From contig JAQNBH010000003.1 in NCBI GenBank assembly GCA_028752905.1, forward strand, positions 39,548,354-39,612,353: DNA of 64,000 bases, in the 5' to 3' direction. The number at the start of each line of letters is the position of its first letter. The stretch's first letter is position 1. A program made the position numbers and the translations under genes. This DNA is from Cladorhizidae sp. MBARI D1340-BT2 (taxonomy: Eukaryota; Porifera; Demospongiae; Poecilosclerida; Cladorhizidae). This document shows, piece after piece, positions 1 to 13,926 of the stretch. A model generated the notes under the pieces. The model saw only the letters and a program-made list of their open reading frames with translations, was not told where the DNA came from and did not search any database.

Positions 1-3000
1 TTATACACCTAGCATGGTTATATACCTAGCATGGTTATATACCTAGCATGGTTATACACCTAGCATGGTTATATACCTAGCATGTTTATAATACTAGCAT
101 GGTTATACACCTAGCATGGTAATACACCTAGCATGGTTATACACTTAGCATGGTTATATACCTAGCATGGTTATACATCTAGCATGGTTATACACCTAGC
201 ATGGTTATATACCTAGCATGGTTATACACGTAGCATGGTTATATACCTAGTATGTTTATATACCTAGCATGGTTATATACCTAGTATAGTTATACACCTA
301 GCATGGTTATACAATTAGCATGGTTATACACCTAGCATAGTTATATACCTAGCATGGTTATACACCTAGCATGGTTATATACCTAGCATGGTTATACACC
401 TAGCATGGTTATACACCTAGCATGGTTATATACCTAGCATGGTTATATACCTAGCATGGTTATACACCTAGCATGGTTATATACCTAGCATGGTTATATA
501 ACTAGCTTGGTTATATACCTAGCATGGTTATATACCTAGCATGGTTATATACCTAGCATAGTTATACACCTAGCATGGTTATACAATTAGCATGGTTATA
601 CACCTAGCATGGTTATATACCTAGCATAGTTATACACCTAGCATGGTTATACAACTAGCATGGTTATATACCTAGCATGGTTATACACCTAGCATGGTTA
701 TATACCTAGCATGGTTATATACCTAGCATGGTTATACACCTAGCATGGTTATACAATTAGCATGGTTATACACCTAGCATGGTTATATACCTAGCCTGGT
801 TATATACCTAGCATAGTTATATACCTAGCATGGTTATACATCTAGCATGGTTATATACCTAGCATGGTTATATACCTTGCATGGTTATATACCTAGCATG
901 GTTATATACCTAGCATAGTTATATACCTAGCATGGTTATACAATTAGCATGTTTATACACCTAGCATGGTTATATACCTAGCATAGTTATACACCTAGCA
1001 TGGTTATACACCTAGCATGGTTATATACCTAGCATGGTTATATACCTAGCATGGTTATATACCTAGCATGGTTATATACCTAGCATGGTTATATACCTAG
1101 CATAGTTATAAACCTAGCATGGTTATACAATTAGCATGGTTATACACCTAGCATGGTTATATACCTAGCATAGTTATACACTTAGCATGGTTATACACCT
1201 AGCATGGTTAAATACCTAGCATGGTTATATACCTAGCATGGTTATATACCTAGCATGGTTATATACCTAGCATAGTTATACACCTAAGATGGTTATACAA
1301 TTAGCATGGTTATACACCTAGCATGGTTATATACCTAGCATAGTTATACACCTAGCATGGTTATACACCTAGCATGGTTATATACCTAGCATGGTTATAT
1401 ACCTAGCATGGTTATATACCTAGCATGGTTATACACCTAGCATGGTTATATACCTAGCATGGTTATATACCTAGCATGGTTATATACCTAGCATGGTTAT
1501 ATACCTAGCATATAGTTATACACCTAGCATGGTTATACAATTAGCATGGTTATACACCTAGCTTGGTTATATACCTAGCATGGTTATATACCTAGCATGG
1601 TTATACACCTAGCATGGTTATACACCTAGCATGGTTATATACCTAGCATGGTTATACACCTAGCATGGTTATACACCTAGCATGGTTATACACCTAGCAT
1701 GGTTATATACCTAACATGGTTATATACCTAGCATGGTTATACACCTAGCATGGTTATATACCTAGCATGTTTATAATACTAGCATGGTTATACACCTAGC
1801 ATGGTAATACACCTAGCATGGTTATACACTTAGCATGGTTATATACCTAGCATGGTTATACATCTAGCATGGTTATACACCTAGCATGAATATATACCTA
1901 GCATGGTTATACACGTAGCATGGTTATATACCTAGCATGTTTATATACCTAGCATGGTTATATACCTAGCATAGTTATACACCTAGCATGGTTATACAAT
2001 TAGCATGGTTATATACCTAGCATGGTTATACACCTAGCATGGTTATATACCTAGCATGGTTATATACCTAGCATGGTTATACACCTAGCATGGTTATATA
2101 CCTAGCATGGTTATATACCTAGCATGGTTATACACCTTGCATGGTTATATACCTAGCATGGTTATATACCTAGCATGGTTATACACCTAGCATGGTTATA
2201 CACCTAGCATGGTTATACAATTAGCATGGTTATACACCTAGCATGGTTATATACCTAGCATAGTTATACACCTAGCATGGTTATACACCTAGCATGGTTA
2301 TATACCTAGCATGGTTATACACCTAGCATGGTTATATACCTAGCATGGTTATATACCTAGCATGGTTATACACCTAGCATGGTTATACAATTAGCATGGT
2401 TATACACCTAGCATGGTTATATACCTAGCGTGGTTATATACCTAGCATCGTTATATACCTAGCATGGTTATACATCTAGCATGGTTATATACCTAGCATG
2501 GTTATATACCTTGCATGGTTATATACCTAGCATGGTTATATACCTAGCATAGTTATACACCTAGCAATATTATACAATTAGCATGGTTATACACCTAGCA
2601 TGGTTATATACCTAGCATAGTTATACACCTAGCATGGTTATACACCTAGCATGGTTATATACCTTGCATGGTTATATACCTAGCATGGTTATATACCTAG
2701 CATGGTTATATACCTAGCATAGTTATAAACCTAGAATGTTTATACAATTAGCATGGTTATACACCTAGCATGGTTATATACCTAGCATAGTTATACACTT
2801 AGCATGGTTATACACCTAGCATGGTTATATACCTAGCATGGTTATATACCTAGCATAGTTATATACCTAGCATGGTTATATACCTAGCATAGTTATACAC
2901 CTAAGATGGTTATACAATTAGAACGGTTATACACCTAGCATGGTTATATACCTAGCATAGTTATACACCTAGCATGGTTATACACCTAGCATGGTTATAT

Positions 3001-6000
3001 ACCTAGCATGGTTATATACCTAGCATGGTTATATACCTAGCATGGTTATACACCTAGCATGGTTATATACCTAGCATGGTTATATACCTAGCATGGTTAT
3101 ATACCTAGAATGGTTATATACCTAGCATATAGTTATACACCTAGCATGGTTATAAAATTAGCATGGTTATACACCTAGCTTGGTTATATACCTAGCATGG
3201 TTATATACCTAGCATGGTTATACACCTAGCATGGTTATACACCTAGCATGGTTATATACCTAGCATGGTTATACACCTAGCATGGTTATACACCTAGCAT
3301 GGTTATACACCTAGCATGGTTATATACCTAGCATGGTTATATACCTAGCATGGTTATACACCTAGCATGGTTATATACCTAGCATGTTTATAATACTAGC
3401 ATGGTTATACACCTAGCATGGTAATACACCTAGCATGGTTATACACTTAGCATGGTTATATACCTAGCATGGTTATACATCTAGCTTGGTTATATACCTA
3501 GCATGGTTATACACGTAGCATGGTTATATACCTAGCATGTTTATATACCTAGCATGGTTATATACCTAGCATAGTTATACACCTAGCATGGTTATACAAT
3601 TAGCATGGTTATACACCTTGCATAGTTATATACCTAGCATGGTTATACACCTAGCATGGTTATACACCTAGCATGGTTATACACCTAGCATGGTTATACA
3701 CCTAGCATGGTTATATACCTAGCATGGTTATACACCTAGCATGGTTATATACCTAGCATGGTTATACACCTAGCATGGTTATATACCTAGCATGGTTATA
3801 CACCTAGCATGGTTATACACCTAGCATGGTTATATACCTAGCATGGTTATATACCTAGCATGGTTATATACCTAACATGGATATATACCTAGCATAGTTA
3901 TATACCTAGCATGGTTATACAATTAGCATGGTTATACACCTAATATGGTTATATACCTAGCATAGTTATACACCTAGCATGGTTATACACCTAGCATGGA
4001 TATATACCTAGCATGGTTATACACCTAGCATGGTTATATACCTTGCATGGTTATACATCTAGCATGGTTATATACCTAGCATGGTTATATACCTTGCATG
4101 GTTATATACCTAGCATGGTTATATACCTAGCATAGTTATATACCTAGCATGGTTATACAATTAGCATGTTTATACACCTAGCATGGTTATATACCTAGCA
4201 TAGTTATACACCTAGCATGGTTATACACCTAGCATGGTTATATACCTAGCATGGTTATATACCTAGCATGGTTATATACCTAGCATAGTTATACACCTAA
4301 GATGGTTATACAATTAGCATGGTTATATACCTAGCATGGTTATATACCTAGCATAGTTATACACCTAGCATGGTTATACACCTAGCATGTTTATATACCT
4401 AGCATGGTTATATACCTAGCATGGTTATATACCTAGCATGGTTATACACCTAGCATGGTTATATACCTAGCATGGTTATATACCTAGCATGGTTATATAC
4501 CTAGCATGGTTATATACCTAGCATATAGTTATACACCTAGCATGGTTATACAATTAGCATGGTTATACACCTAGCTTGGTTATATACCTAGCATGGTTAT
4601 ATACCTAGCATGGTTATACACCTAGCATGGTTAGACACCTAGCATGGTTATATACCTAGCATGGTTATACACCTAGCATGGTTATACACCTAGCATGGTT
4701 ATACACCTAGCATGGTTATATACCTAGCATGGTTATATACCTAGCATGGTTATACACCTAGCATGGTTATATACCTAGCATGTTTATAATACTAGCATGG
4801 TTATACACCTAGCATGGTAATACACCTAGCATGGTTATACACTTAGCATGGTTATATACCTAGCATGGTTATACATCTAGCATGGTTATACACCTAGCAT
4901 GAATATATACCTAGCATGGTTATACACGTAGCATGGTTATATACCTAGCATGTTTATATACCTAGCATGGTTATATACCTAGCATAGTTATACACCTAGC
5001 ATGGTTATACAATTAGCATGGTTATACACCTAGCATGGTTATACACCTAGCATGGTTATATACCTAGCATGGTTATATACCTAGCATGGTTATACACCTA
5101 GCATGGTTATATACCTAGCATGGTTATATACCTAGCATGGTTATACACCTTGCATGGTTATATACCTAGCATGGTTATATACCTAGCATGGTTATACACC
5201 TAGCATGGTTATATACCTAGCATAGTTATACACCTAGCATGGTTATACAATTAGCATGGTTATACACCTAGCATGGTTATATACCTAGCATAGTTATACA
5301 CCTAGCATGGTTATACACCTAGCATGGTTATATACCTAGCATGGTTATACACCTAGCATGGTTATATACCTAGCATGGTTATATACCTAGCATGGTTATA
5401 CACCTAGCATGGTTATACAATTAGCATGGTTATACACCTAGCATGGTTATATACCTAGCGTGGTTATATACCTAGCATCGTTATATACCTAGCATGGTTA
5501 TACATCTAGCATGGTTATATACCTAGCATGGTTATATACCTTGCATGGTTATATACCTAGCATGGTTATATACCTAGCATAGTTATACACCTAGCATGGT
5601 TATACAATTAGCATGGTTATACACCTAGCATGGTTATATACCTAGCATAGTTATACACCTAGCATGGTTATACACCTAGCATGGTTATATACCTTGCATG
5701 GTTATATACCTAGCATGGTTATATACCTAGCATGGTTATATACCTAGCATAGTTATAAACCTAGAATGGTTATACAATTAGATGGTTATACACCTAGCAT
5801 GGTTATATACCTAGCATAGTTATACACTTAGCATGGTTATACACCTAGCATGGTTATATACCTAGCATGGTTATATACCTAGCATAGTTATATACCTAGC
5901 ATGGTTATATACCTAGCATAGTTATACACCTAAGATGGTTATACAATTAGAACGGTTATACACCTAGCATGGATATATACCTAGCATAGTTATACACCTA

Positions 6001-7878
6001 GCATGGTTATACACCTAGCATGGTTATATACCTAGCATGGTTATATACCTAGAATGGTTATATACCTAGCATGGTTATACACCTAGCATGGTTATATACC
6101 TAGCATGGTTATATACCTAGCATGGTTATATACCTAGAATGGTTATATACCTAGCATATAGTTATACACCTATCATGGTTATAAAATTAGCATGGTTATA
6201 CACCTAGCTTGGTTATATACCTAGCATGGTAATATACCTAGCATGGTTATACACCTAGCATGGTTATACACCTAGCATGGTTATATACCTAGCATGGTTA
6301 TACACCTAGCATGGTTATACACCTAGCATGGTTATACACCTAGCATGGTTATATACCTAGCATGGTTATATACCTAGCATGGTTATACACCTAGCATGGT
6401 TATATACCTAGCATGTTTATAATACTAGCATGGTTATACACCTAGCATGGTAATACACCTAGCATGGTTATACACTTAGCATGGTTATATACCTAGCATG
6501 GTTATACACGTAGCATGGTTATATACCTAGCATGTTTATATACCTAGCATGGTTATATACCTAGCATAGTTATACACCTAGCATGGTTATACAATTAGCA
6601 TGGTTATACACCTTGCATAGTTATATACCTAGCATGGTTATACACCTAGCATGGTTATACACCTAGCATGGTTATACACCTAGCATGGTTATACACCTAG
6701 CATGGTTATATACCTAGCATGGTTATACACCTAGCATGGTTATATACCTAGCATGGTTATACACCTAGCATGGTTATATACCTAGCATGGTTATACACCT
6801 AGCATGGTTATACACCTAGCATGGTTATATACCTAGCATGGTTATATACCTAGCATGTTTATATACCTAGCATGGTTATATACCTAGCATAGTTATACAC
6901 CTAGCATGGTTATACAATTAGCATGGTTATACACCTAGCATGGTTATACACCTAGCATGGTTATATACCTAGCATGGTTATATACCTAGCATGGTATACA
7001 CCTAGCATGGTTATATACCTAGCATGGTTATATACCTAGCATGGTTATACACCTAGCATGGTTATATACCTAGCATGGTTATATACCTAGCATGGTTATA
7101 CACCTAGCATGGTTATATACCTAGCATGGTTATATACCTAGCTTGGTTATATACCTAGCATGGTTATATACCTAGCATGGTTATATACCTAGCATAGTTA
7201 TACACCTAGCATGGTTATACAATTAGCATGGTTATACACCTAGCATGGTTATATACCTAGCATAGTTATACACCTAGCATGGTTATACACCTAGCATGGT
7301 TATATACCTAGCGTGGTTATACACCTAGCATGGTTATATACCTAGCATGGTTATATACCTAGCATGGTTATACACCCAGCATGGTTATACAATTAGCATG
7401 GTTATACACCTAGCATGGTTATATACCTAGCGTGGTTATATACCTAGCATCGTTATATACCTAGCATGGTTATACATCTAGCATGGTTATATACCTAGCA
7501 TGGTTATATACCTTGCATGGTTATATACCTAGCATGGTTATATACCTAGCATAGTTATACACCTAGCATGGTTATACAATTAGCATGGTTATACACCTAG
7601 CATGGTTATATACCTAGCATAGTTATACACCTAGCATGGTTATACACCTAGCATGGTTATATACCTAGCATGGTTATATACCTAGCATGGTTATATACCT
7701 AGCATGGTTATATACCTAGCATAGTTATAAACCTAGCATGGTTATACAATTAGCATGGTTATACACCTAGCATGGTTATATACCTAGCATAGTTATACAC
7801 TTAGCATGGTTATACACCTAGCATGGTTATATACCTAGCATGGTTATATACCTAGCATGGTTATATACCTAGCATGGT
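1..7878. repeat. 17-bp satellite array with higher-order structure
   Basis: Head-to-tail copies of a 17-bp unit, consensus TTATAYACCTAGCATGG, run from the left edge to 7878, about 460 units. Variants (CAATTAGCATGG, CATAGTTAT, ACGTAGC) recur in fixed order, so blocks of many units were amplified together. A rare variant, CATGTTTATAATACTAGC, marks the period at 81, 1766, 3383, 4779 and 6412. There are no unique spacers, so it is not a CRISPR array. The left end is cut by the window. Function unknown; it may be heterochromatic or centromere-like, which is inference only. Confidence 0.97.
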
Positions 7879-7881
7879 TTT

Positions 7882-8136
7882 TTGTCCCATATGAACAGAA
7901 AATATATATAATAATCTGATTTTTCTATCAGAGTTATGTAGACAAGAATAACTAGCCGTGCAAACAAAAAGTAGGTGAGTCATGGAGACAAGTGGAGCTG
8001 GTTGAGTTACGGAGACAAGTTAGGTGTTATAGAGAGAAGAGTTACCTCAGACTGTACTTTAAAACTAATTCATGTCTGTTTTTAAGAGAGATTAAAAAAA
8101 AATTGTCCCATATGAACAGAAAATATATATAATAAT
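7882..8136 (+). repeat. 34-bp direct repeat at the satellite border
   Basis: A 34-nt sequence beginning TTGTCCCATATGAACAG occurs at 7882-7915, directly after the last satellite unit, and again at 8103-8136. The 187 nt between the copies shows no coding signal. The exact fit of the first copy to the array edge suggests it is tied to the array's origin or end. Confidence 0.7.
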
Positions 8137-11100
8137 TTGCAGAATCACCAAAGTCCATAGCAACTATATCCTCCCATGTACTTGGTTAGATACATATTGT
8201 TGTAAAGTTCAGTCAAAATGGTACTAACCATAATGTTATGGTAACTAGTAATGACATTAAGTATGGCTATACGTACCATGATAATTAGAATGTTGTTGGA
8301 TATTTTTCAACCTAGCTGCAGTTTAGAGGAACAAATACTTGTATGGTAGAGATTGCCACTGCATATTTGACTCTGATAATGATATTTGCTTTACCATCCA
8401 ACTATCCAGGAAGAGTTTATACATGTACTGTGTACAATCCACCAACTAGCTGGGAAGTAGTAGCTAAAAAGCTGGTCTATTTTATAATGGAGAAGGTCGT
8501 CATTTGAAAATCCACTAGAGAACCTGCTGGCATTATTTTTAGCTAGCTAAGATTATACCTACTGTCAGAGCTTTCTTCCCTGCTGGTAACCTCCTCATCA
8601 GTCATAAAATAAGAGAAGATAACAACAACATTTCTTCGCTAAAAGGTACCTAGATCTGGCACTAAAGTTCTTCCCATTGAATGATTGTCTTTGTCTTTGG
8701 TGGTGCACACTCCAATGTTTGAAAATATGCTTCTGCTCCCTCATTACCTGTTTCTCCAACAAACAGACCAAAGTCATTGTTCAACACTTAAAAAATAATT
8801 TAATCCAAACCTAATCAGACATACATCACGAAGAAATGGTCTCGGGTGAAGTGTCTGGATATTCACAAAACTTTCCATACCTACCTTCATCCATTTTTTG
8901 GTGAACAGATAGCAGAAGAATTTGTAGATTGTTTTAAAAGTCAACAATCATTTAAATTAATTTTCAAAGTGCATGGCATATGTTGCTTACAGCCATGACA
9001 GATGAAAGATATAATGCAAAGAATGAAAAGACTTCCTCCTGGGACACCAGGACAACAACACCCATTTTGCAATACTTTAGAGACTCTAATAAAAACTACT
9101 TCCCCTTTAGTTGTAACCTCCCCTTCAATTGGCAGCAGTTTGCTATATTGAAGTAATCAAACCAAAGCTATGACGTGCTATGTTGGCAACTAAATTTACA
9201 GCATAGGAATTCTTCTGGTAGCAGCACCTCTTTTCTCAAAAGTAAAAGAATTCTGAAGATTTCCAGTAAGAATATGTGCCTGCCTTAGCAGAATGGCTTT
9301 CAGAAACAGTAGCATCAGCCAGGAAGACTATAGTAGCAAATTTTTTGCCACAAAGCTTAAGTACCCTCACAGCCAAGGTTCACATAATGGGAACTATTCT
9401 TCCAATAGCGATCTCTTGGAGTGAAGCCTCAGTTCCTGTTAGAAAATATACAGTAAATGCATTTTGGCATTCATCAAAATAAATCTCTTGAATCCTAGGT
9501 TTTGGTATAGAAAATTTCATCCTTTATGGACTGATTAAACTGTCCCTATGCAATGTTGCCAATCATATATAATTATTGTGAAAAACATTGTTACTGGAAC
9601 ATTTCCTAAATGTCAGTATTTTTTTAAAATACAACTTTATGGCATTTCTTCTGTGACAAACATTCTGCCATTTATTCTCCCTGTTCATGTTATACCTGGA
9701 TAATACAGAGTTCTTAGGGTCTCTATCTCAAAATTAATTTGGGAAAAACTACCTAGTGATTATATATATATATAGCTCTCTCTCTATATATATTATAGAG
9801 CTATAATTATTAGAACTTTACAGTTAATGGATCAGCAGAGCTTGCACAGAGGCCTGCTTTTTACTTTTGATAAGGATTCCCAATATTTTATCATAGTTGA
9901 ATGTCTTCATTATAATTATAAGTACATTTCCTGTTCAGATTTTAGAAATCAGATATCGGTACAAGTGCATATTCATATCTGTGGCTTCCAGAGTAAACTC
10001 ACTGAATCTTGAATAATGTTAGTTGCTTTAAAAGCGTAGTTCTCTCTTATACATTCTGTGTACAGAGTGCCATTCTCACTTCTCTGTGTAGTCAGTTTTC
10101 TTTCTCCAAGCTAGGAATCTGCTGTTGTTTTCACGATGGTTCTCTTCACTAATTCTCCTAACTATGATGACCCTTACCAATTAAAAAAAAAAGGTGTCCT
10201 ATTCCTATTTTTTGGGGGTAAATGTATGTGAATAAGTGATAGATATATAACTATGTCATGTGTAGCAATACCAAATTTTCTGTCTAAGTAACACATGAGG
10301 GCTCACTTTGCTCACCAACTAATATTCATGTGATGTTTGTTAAACATGTCTAAATATACATATCGTCATTATAATGTGATGGTTTCGCAGTTACGAACCA
10401 ACAGGTATTCATAACCCTGAGGATCTTCTCTATATGAAACCTCAACCCTTAATGTGTATGTAGTATAATGCATAACTAATGGTAGTTGACCTTTCTGGAT
10501 CACATTTTTTACTTCTACTCTTGTATAGGGAAAATCTATAACTATTTAATACTTATATCAAATCAATGATACAGGCTACAGAGAGCTAGGAACTGGAGTC
10601 ATAATTGCAGATGCCATCTTGTTCTTGTGCTATGCTGTGTTGTAGTAAACAAAGATGATTTATTCTGTATACACTAAATTATCATCAAGATAATTAATAA
10701 GTTGTTGTTGTTCTTTCCTACTTTTGGTTCTGTCATCCAATATTAAATACTTCTGAAATATACCTTATGCATACATATTGCTGAAACTAAACTATAGTCA
10801 TGTCATTAATAATGTTTCGTTTAAGCATTACTCTGTAGCACATGAACGTTGTTATATGGTTTGTATAATTATGCATGTATATTTGTAATACTTGATTTGT
10901 ATACACAGGAAAAAATCAAATCTTGTAATAATAATAATATAAAGCTAAATAGTTATGATTTTGGAATTGGCAGTTTCATGCAAAAGCAATCATCAGGGAC
11001 AATGAGGAACTGATATGAGAGCTGGGTGTATGTGACGTGGAATGGTGAATATTTAGATAAAGGTGATTGCCTGTTTGGTAAATGGGGTGATTGATGGGTG

Positions 11101-11371
11101 TAGGTGTCAATGGGAGTTTCCGAGGTGGAACTTCTTGTGTCTGCACATTGAGAAGGAATTCAGATCACTAGTTTGGAGTTGTTTGTTTGTCTGAGAAGAT
11201 GATGTAGAGTTTTTGTGTGATGCATAAGTTACAATATTTCTATGTCGTTGAGTAGAATAGTGCTCTGTCCATGATAGACCATTTTATGATATATTATATA
11301 TTGGTGTCTTAGAGTTTTTGATAGCTTATGCATGAGACTATAGCAGGGCCAGCCAATTCCAAAATTATCAC
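8137..11371. other. AT-rich intergenic DNA, no gene seen
   Basis: Both strands carry only short reading frames without recognisable domains. A (TA)n/(CT)n palindromic microsatellite lies at about 9762-9800. I see no promoter, RNA gene or transposon end I can support. Confidence 0.6.
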
Positions 11372-11410
11372 TAGGGCTCGGGCTAGGGCTAGGGCTAGGG
11401 CTAGGGCTAG
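11372..11410 (+). repeat. Telomere-like (TAGGGC)n tract
   Basis: Six TAGGGC units, one of them TCGGGC, followed by TAG. The unit differs by one base from the animal telomere repeat TTAGGG and its G-runs could form a G-quadruplex. The same hexamer recurs at 18663-18680 and 60981-61034. An interstitial microsatellite is the simplest reading. Confidence 0.85.
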
Positions 11411-11569
11411 TGTTTCAAAAAGAAGGAAACAAATTTTTGGTTTGTGTAGAATTTTTGTTTGTAGAGAGAAATAACTTAGAAATATTACAAGTATATATAA
11501 TTTTTAATAAGCAAACAACCATTTTCTTTTCTTAATGAGTGTGTATAAATAATCATCTGGGGTAATGAC

Positions 11570-12017
11570 ATTGCAACAGGAGGTCGTTAATAGCCTCTCC
11601 CCTCCTCTCCTCCTGGAACGATTGCAACCGGTGAACATTTAATGGCCCCCATTGCAACAGGTAAACCATCCTCTCCCTTTGGACCGATTGCAACAGGTGG
11701 ACATTTAATGGCCACTGCTCTCCTCTCTCCATGGACTCATCACAATAGGTAAACATTTAATGGCCTCTCCCCTCCTCTTCCCATGGACTAATTGCAACAG
11801 GTGAACATTTAATGGCCACCCCACCCTCCTCTCTCCTTGGCCTATTGCAATAGGTGAATGCACTCCTCTTGTCCCCTTGGACCTATTGTAACAAGTGAAC
11901 ATTTAATGGCCACTCCTCTCTCCATGGACTTATTACAACAGGTAAACATTTAATGGCCTCTTACCTCCTCTCCCCTCTCCCCTTGGACCAATTGCAACAG
12001 GTTAACATTTAATGGCC
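11570..12017. repeat. Minisatellite, about 60-70 bp unit
   Basis: Seven or so degenerate copies of a unit containing ATTGCAACAGGTGAACATTT and AATGGCC followed by a CT-rich spacer. Open frames across it on the minus strand are repeat artefacts (Met-Phe-Thr recurs) and are not called as genes. Confidence 0.85.
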
Positions 12018-12470
12018 GAAAATACATAAAGAACTTAGCTAAGGTAGATGAGGGAAAGAACTGTGCAATGAAAGATCATTAAACAAAGACATTGGTATAT
12101 TTATAGTGTGGGCATTTGCATATCAACATGACCAAACTACAAAATACACTATACATATAATATGCGCAACACACAAGGTTAAATAGGTGAATTTGGCATT
12201 GTTGATGCCATGGATATCATAATTATGGAAATGCAATAAGTAAATTTTTGGAATGAAGCACGATTTGAGAAAAAGTTGGCAAATGTTGCTAAGAATGCCT
12301 AGTAGACTAAGAGTGGTATTGAGGAAAGGGTATGGAATTGGTTCTAAATGTGTTGGGGATCCTCAACCTAAGGAGATCCCACACCGAACATCAAACTAAT
12401 TCCTTATTAGGGCATAACACTACAGCATGAGTACTAACCATTAGAATGCACACTTAATATACCTATTTAA

Positions 12471-13922
12471 GGGGGGGCTTTAGGTCCAAAAATGTTTTTG
12501 TTTTTGTTTTTGGGGGTTTTTTCTCTTCCCATAAATATGTTGCCAGGACCTGTAAGATGCTGGATTCCAAATTTGAGAAGATTTGGATGCTCCATTCTGG
12601 ACTTATAGTGACTTTTGTACATAGACCTCCATTCAATTCTTGGGAAAGAAGACTGTCCGTGGAGGGTGAGTTTCGATGGTATTTTTAATTTTAACTTGGG
12701 GTTACAACTTTAGAGCTCCTTAGATTCTGCAAACTTCATGGTATGGACTTGATATATAGCTAAAAAAATAGGTCTCTCTGTGTGCTCTCTTTTGATACTA
12801 AAATATGTTTCATAGGTATAACTATAGGCAAGTTACTAGATACTAAAGTGGAGGGATCTCAAAAACCTGCATCCCAAAGTCCCCCATCCAGAATAACTCC
12901 AGATTGCTAAGTGCAAAAAAAAATGAAATTGGTAAGAGTGGCTAGAGGAAGCCCTAGAGCATGCAATGACCTTTTTCATTAGGCGTTAGAAAATTTATTA
13001 ACTGGTCAAGCGCGCGGGTGGAAAATTGAGGGCGTTGATTGGAGCGTTGATTGCAACGCCCTCAATTTTTTACCCGCCGCTTGACCAGGTAATAAATTTT
13101 TAACGCCTAATGAAAAAGGTCATTGCATGCTCTAGGGCTTCTTCCTCTAGCCACTCGTACCAATTTCAATTTTTTGGCACTTAGCAATCTGGAGTTATTC
13201 TGAATGGGATGCAGGTTTGTGAGTACCCTCCACTTTGGGGTCTAGTAACTTGCCTATAGTTATACCTATGAAAGATATTTTAGTATCAAAAGAGAGCACA
13301 CAGAGTGACCTATCTTTTGAGCTATATATCAAGTCCATACCATGAAGCTTTCAGAATCTACGGAGCTCTAAAGTTGTAACCACAAGTAATATTTTAAAAA
13401 GAAAAAAAATCCCCCTTTAGACTGCTGTAACAGCTTTTTGTCAAATTCTGATTTCCAATCGCCATTCACAGCATAACTAGGTTAAAAATATATATTTTCT
13501 CAAACCTTGTACATCATTTTGAAGCTCTTTCTTTGCTCTTTGTGTTCTATGATCAATTTGTTTTAAATTCATAATAATAGAAAGTTATGTTGCTTAGTGG
13601 GCGTGGCATCTATATGAACCCAGCAAACAGTGGGAATATTTAAAAAAAAAATTCTGATCATTATCTAAACAAACAACAAATTTGAAGTCATTTGATCCAA
13701 TATCCAAGATGGGAAGCTGTGAATGGTGATTTTGAGGTCTGATGGCAGCAGGTATCTAGATAGAAAAACACCTGTAAATATATTATTATACATATTACCT
13801 GAACGCACATAGAAAGGGCTATCTTTTGACACAAAAATTATATTTGTAGTCCTAGAAACCTAAAAGTTATGACGGTTTTTACTTCGTGGCATGTTTTTTG
13901 TGGTTTGACCTAAAGCCCCCCC
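12471..13922. mobile_element. TTAA-flanked element with 16-bp terminal inverted repeats
   Basis: The ends are exact inverted copies of GGGGGGGCTTTAGGTC (12471-12486 and 13907-13922). Each end is flanked by TTAA (12467-12470 and 13923-13926), the target duplicated by piggyBac and Kolobok transposases. No transposase frame is present, so it is non-autonomous. A large fold-back repeat fills much of the left and middle; 13390-13906 is unmatched filler. The superfamily is unresolved, because piggyBac ends usually begin CCC rather than GGG. Confidence 0.7.
12702..13388. repeat. Fold-back repeat, two arms of about 335 bp
   Basis: 12702-13037 and 13054-13388 are inverted copies separated by about 16 nt, with scattered mismatches and small indels. 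The centre reads GAGGGCGTTG / CAACGCCCTC. Transcribed or single-stranded, it would form a long hairpin. Related, less complete copies lie at 25385-25795 and 38330-38648, so this is a dispersed family. No coding frame is visible. Confidence 0.9.
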
Positions 13923-13926
13923 TTAA

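Noticed and set aside
1..7878. CRISPR-like appearance of short regular repeats
   Set aside because: Units are contiguous with no unique spacers and the context is animal DNA; it is a satellite.
11553..11902. Minus-strand open frames in the 11.6-12.0 kb repeat
   Set aside because: Frames follow a degenerate minisatellite; the peptide repeats are produced by the DNA repeat and have no start or splice context.
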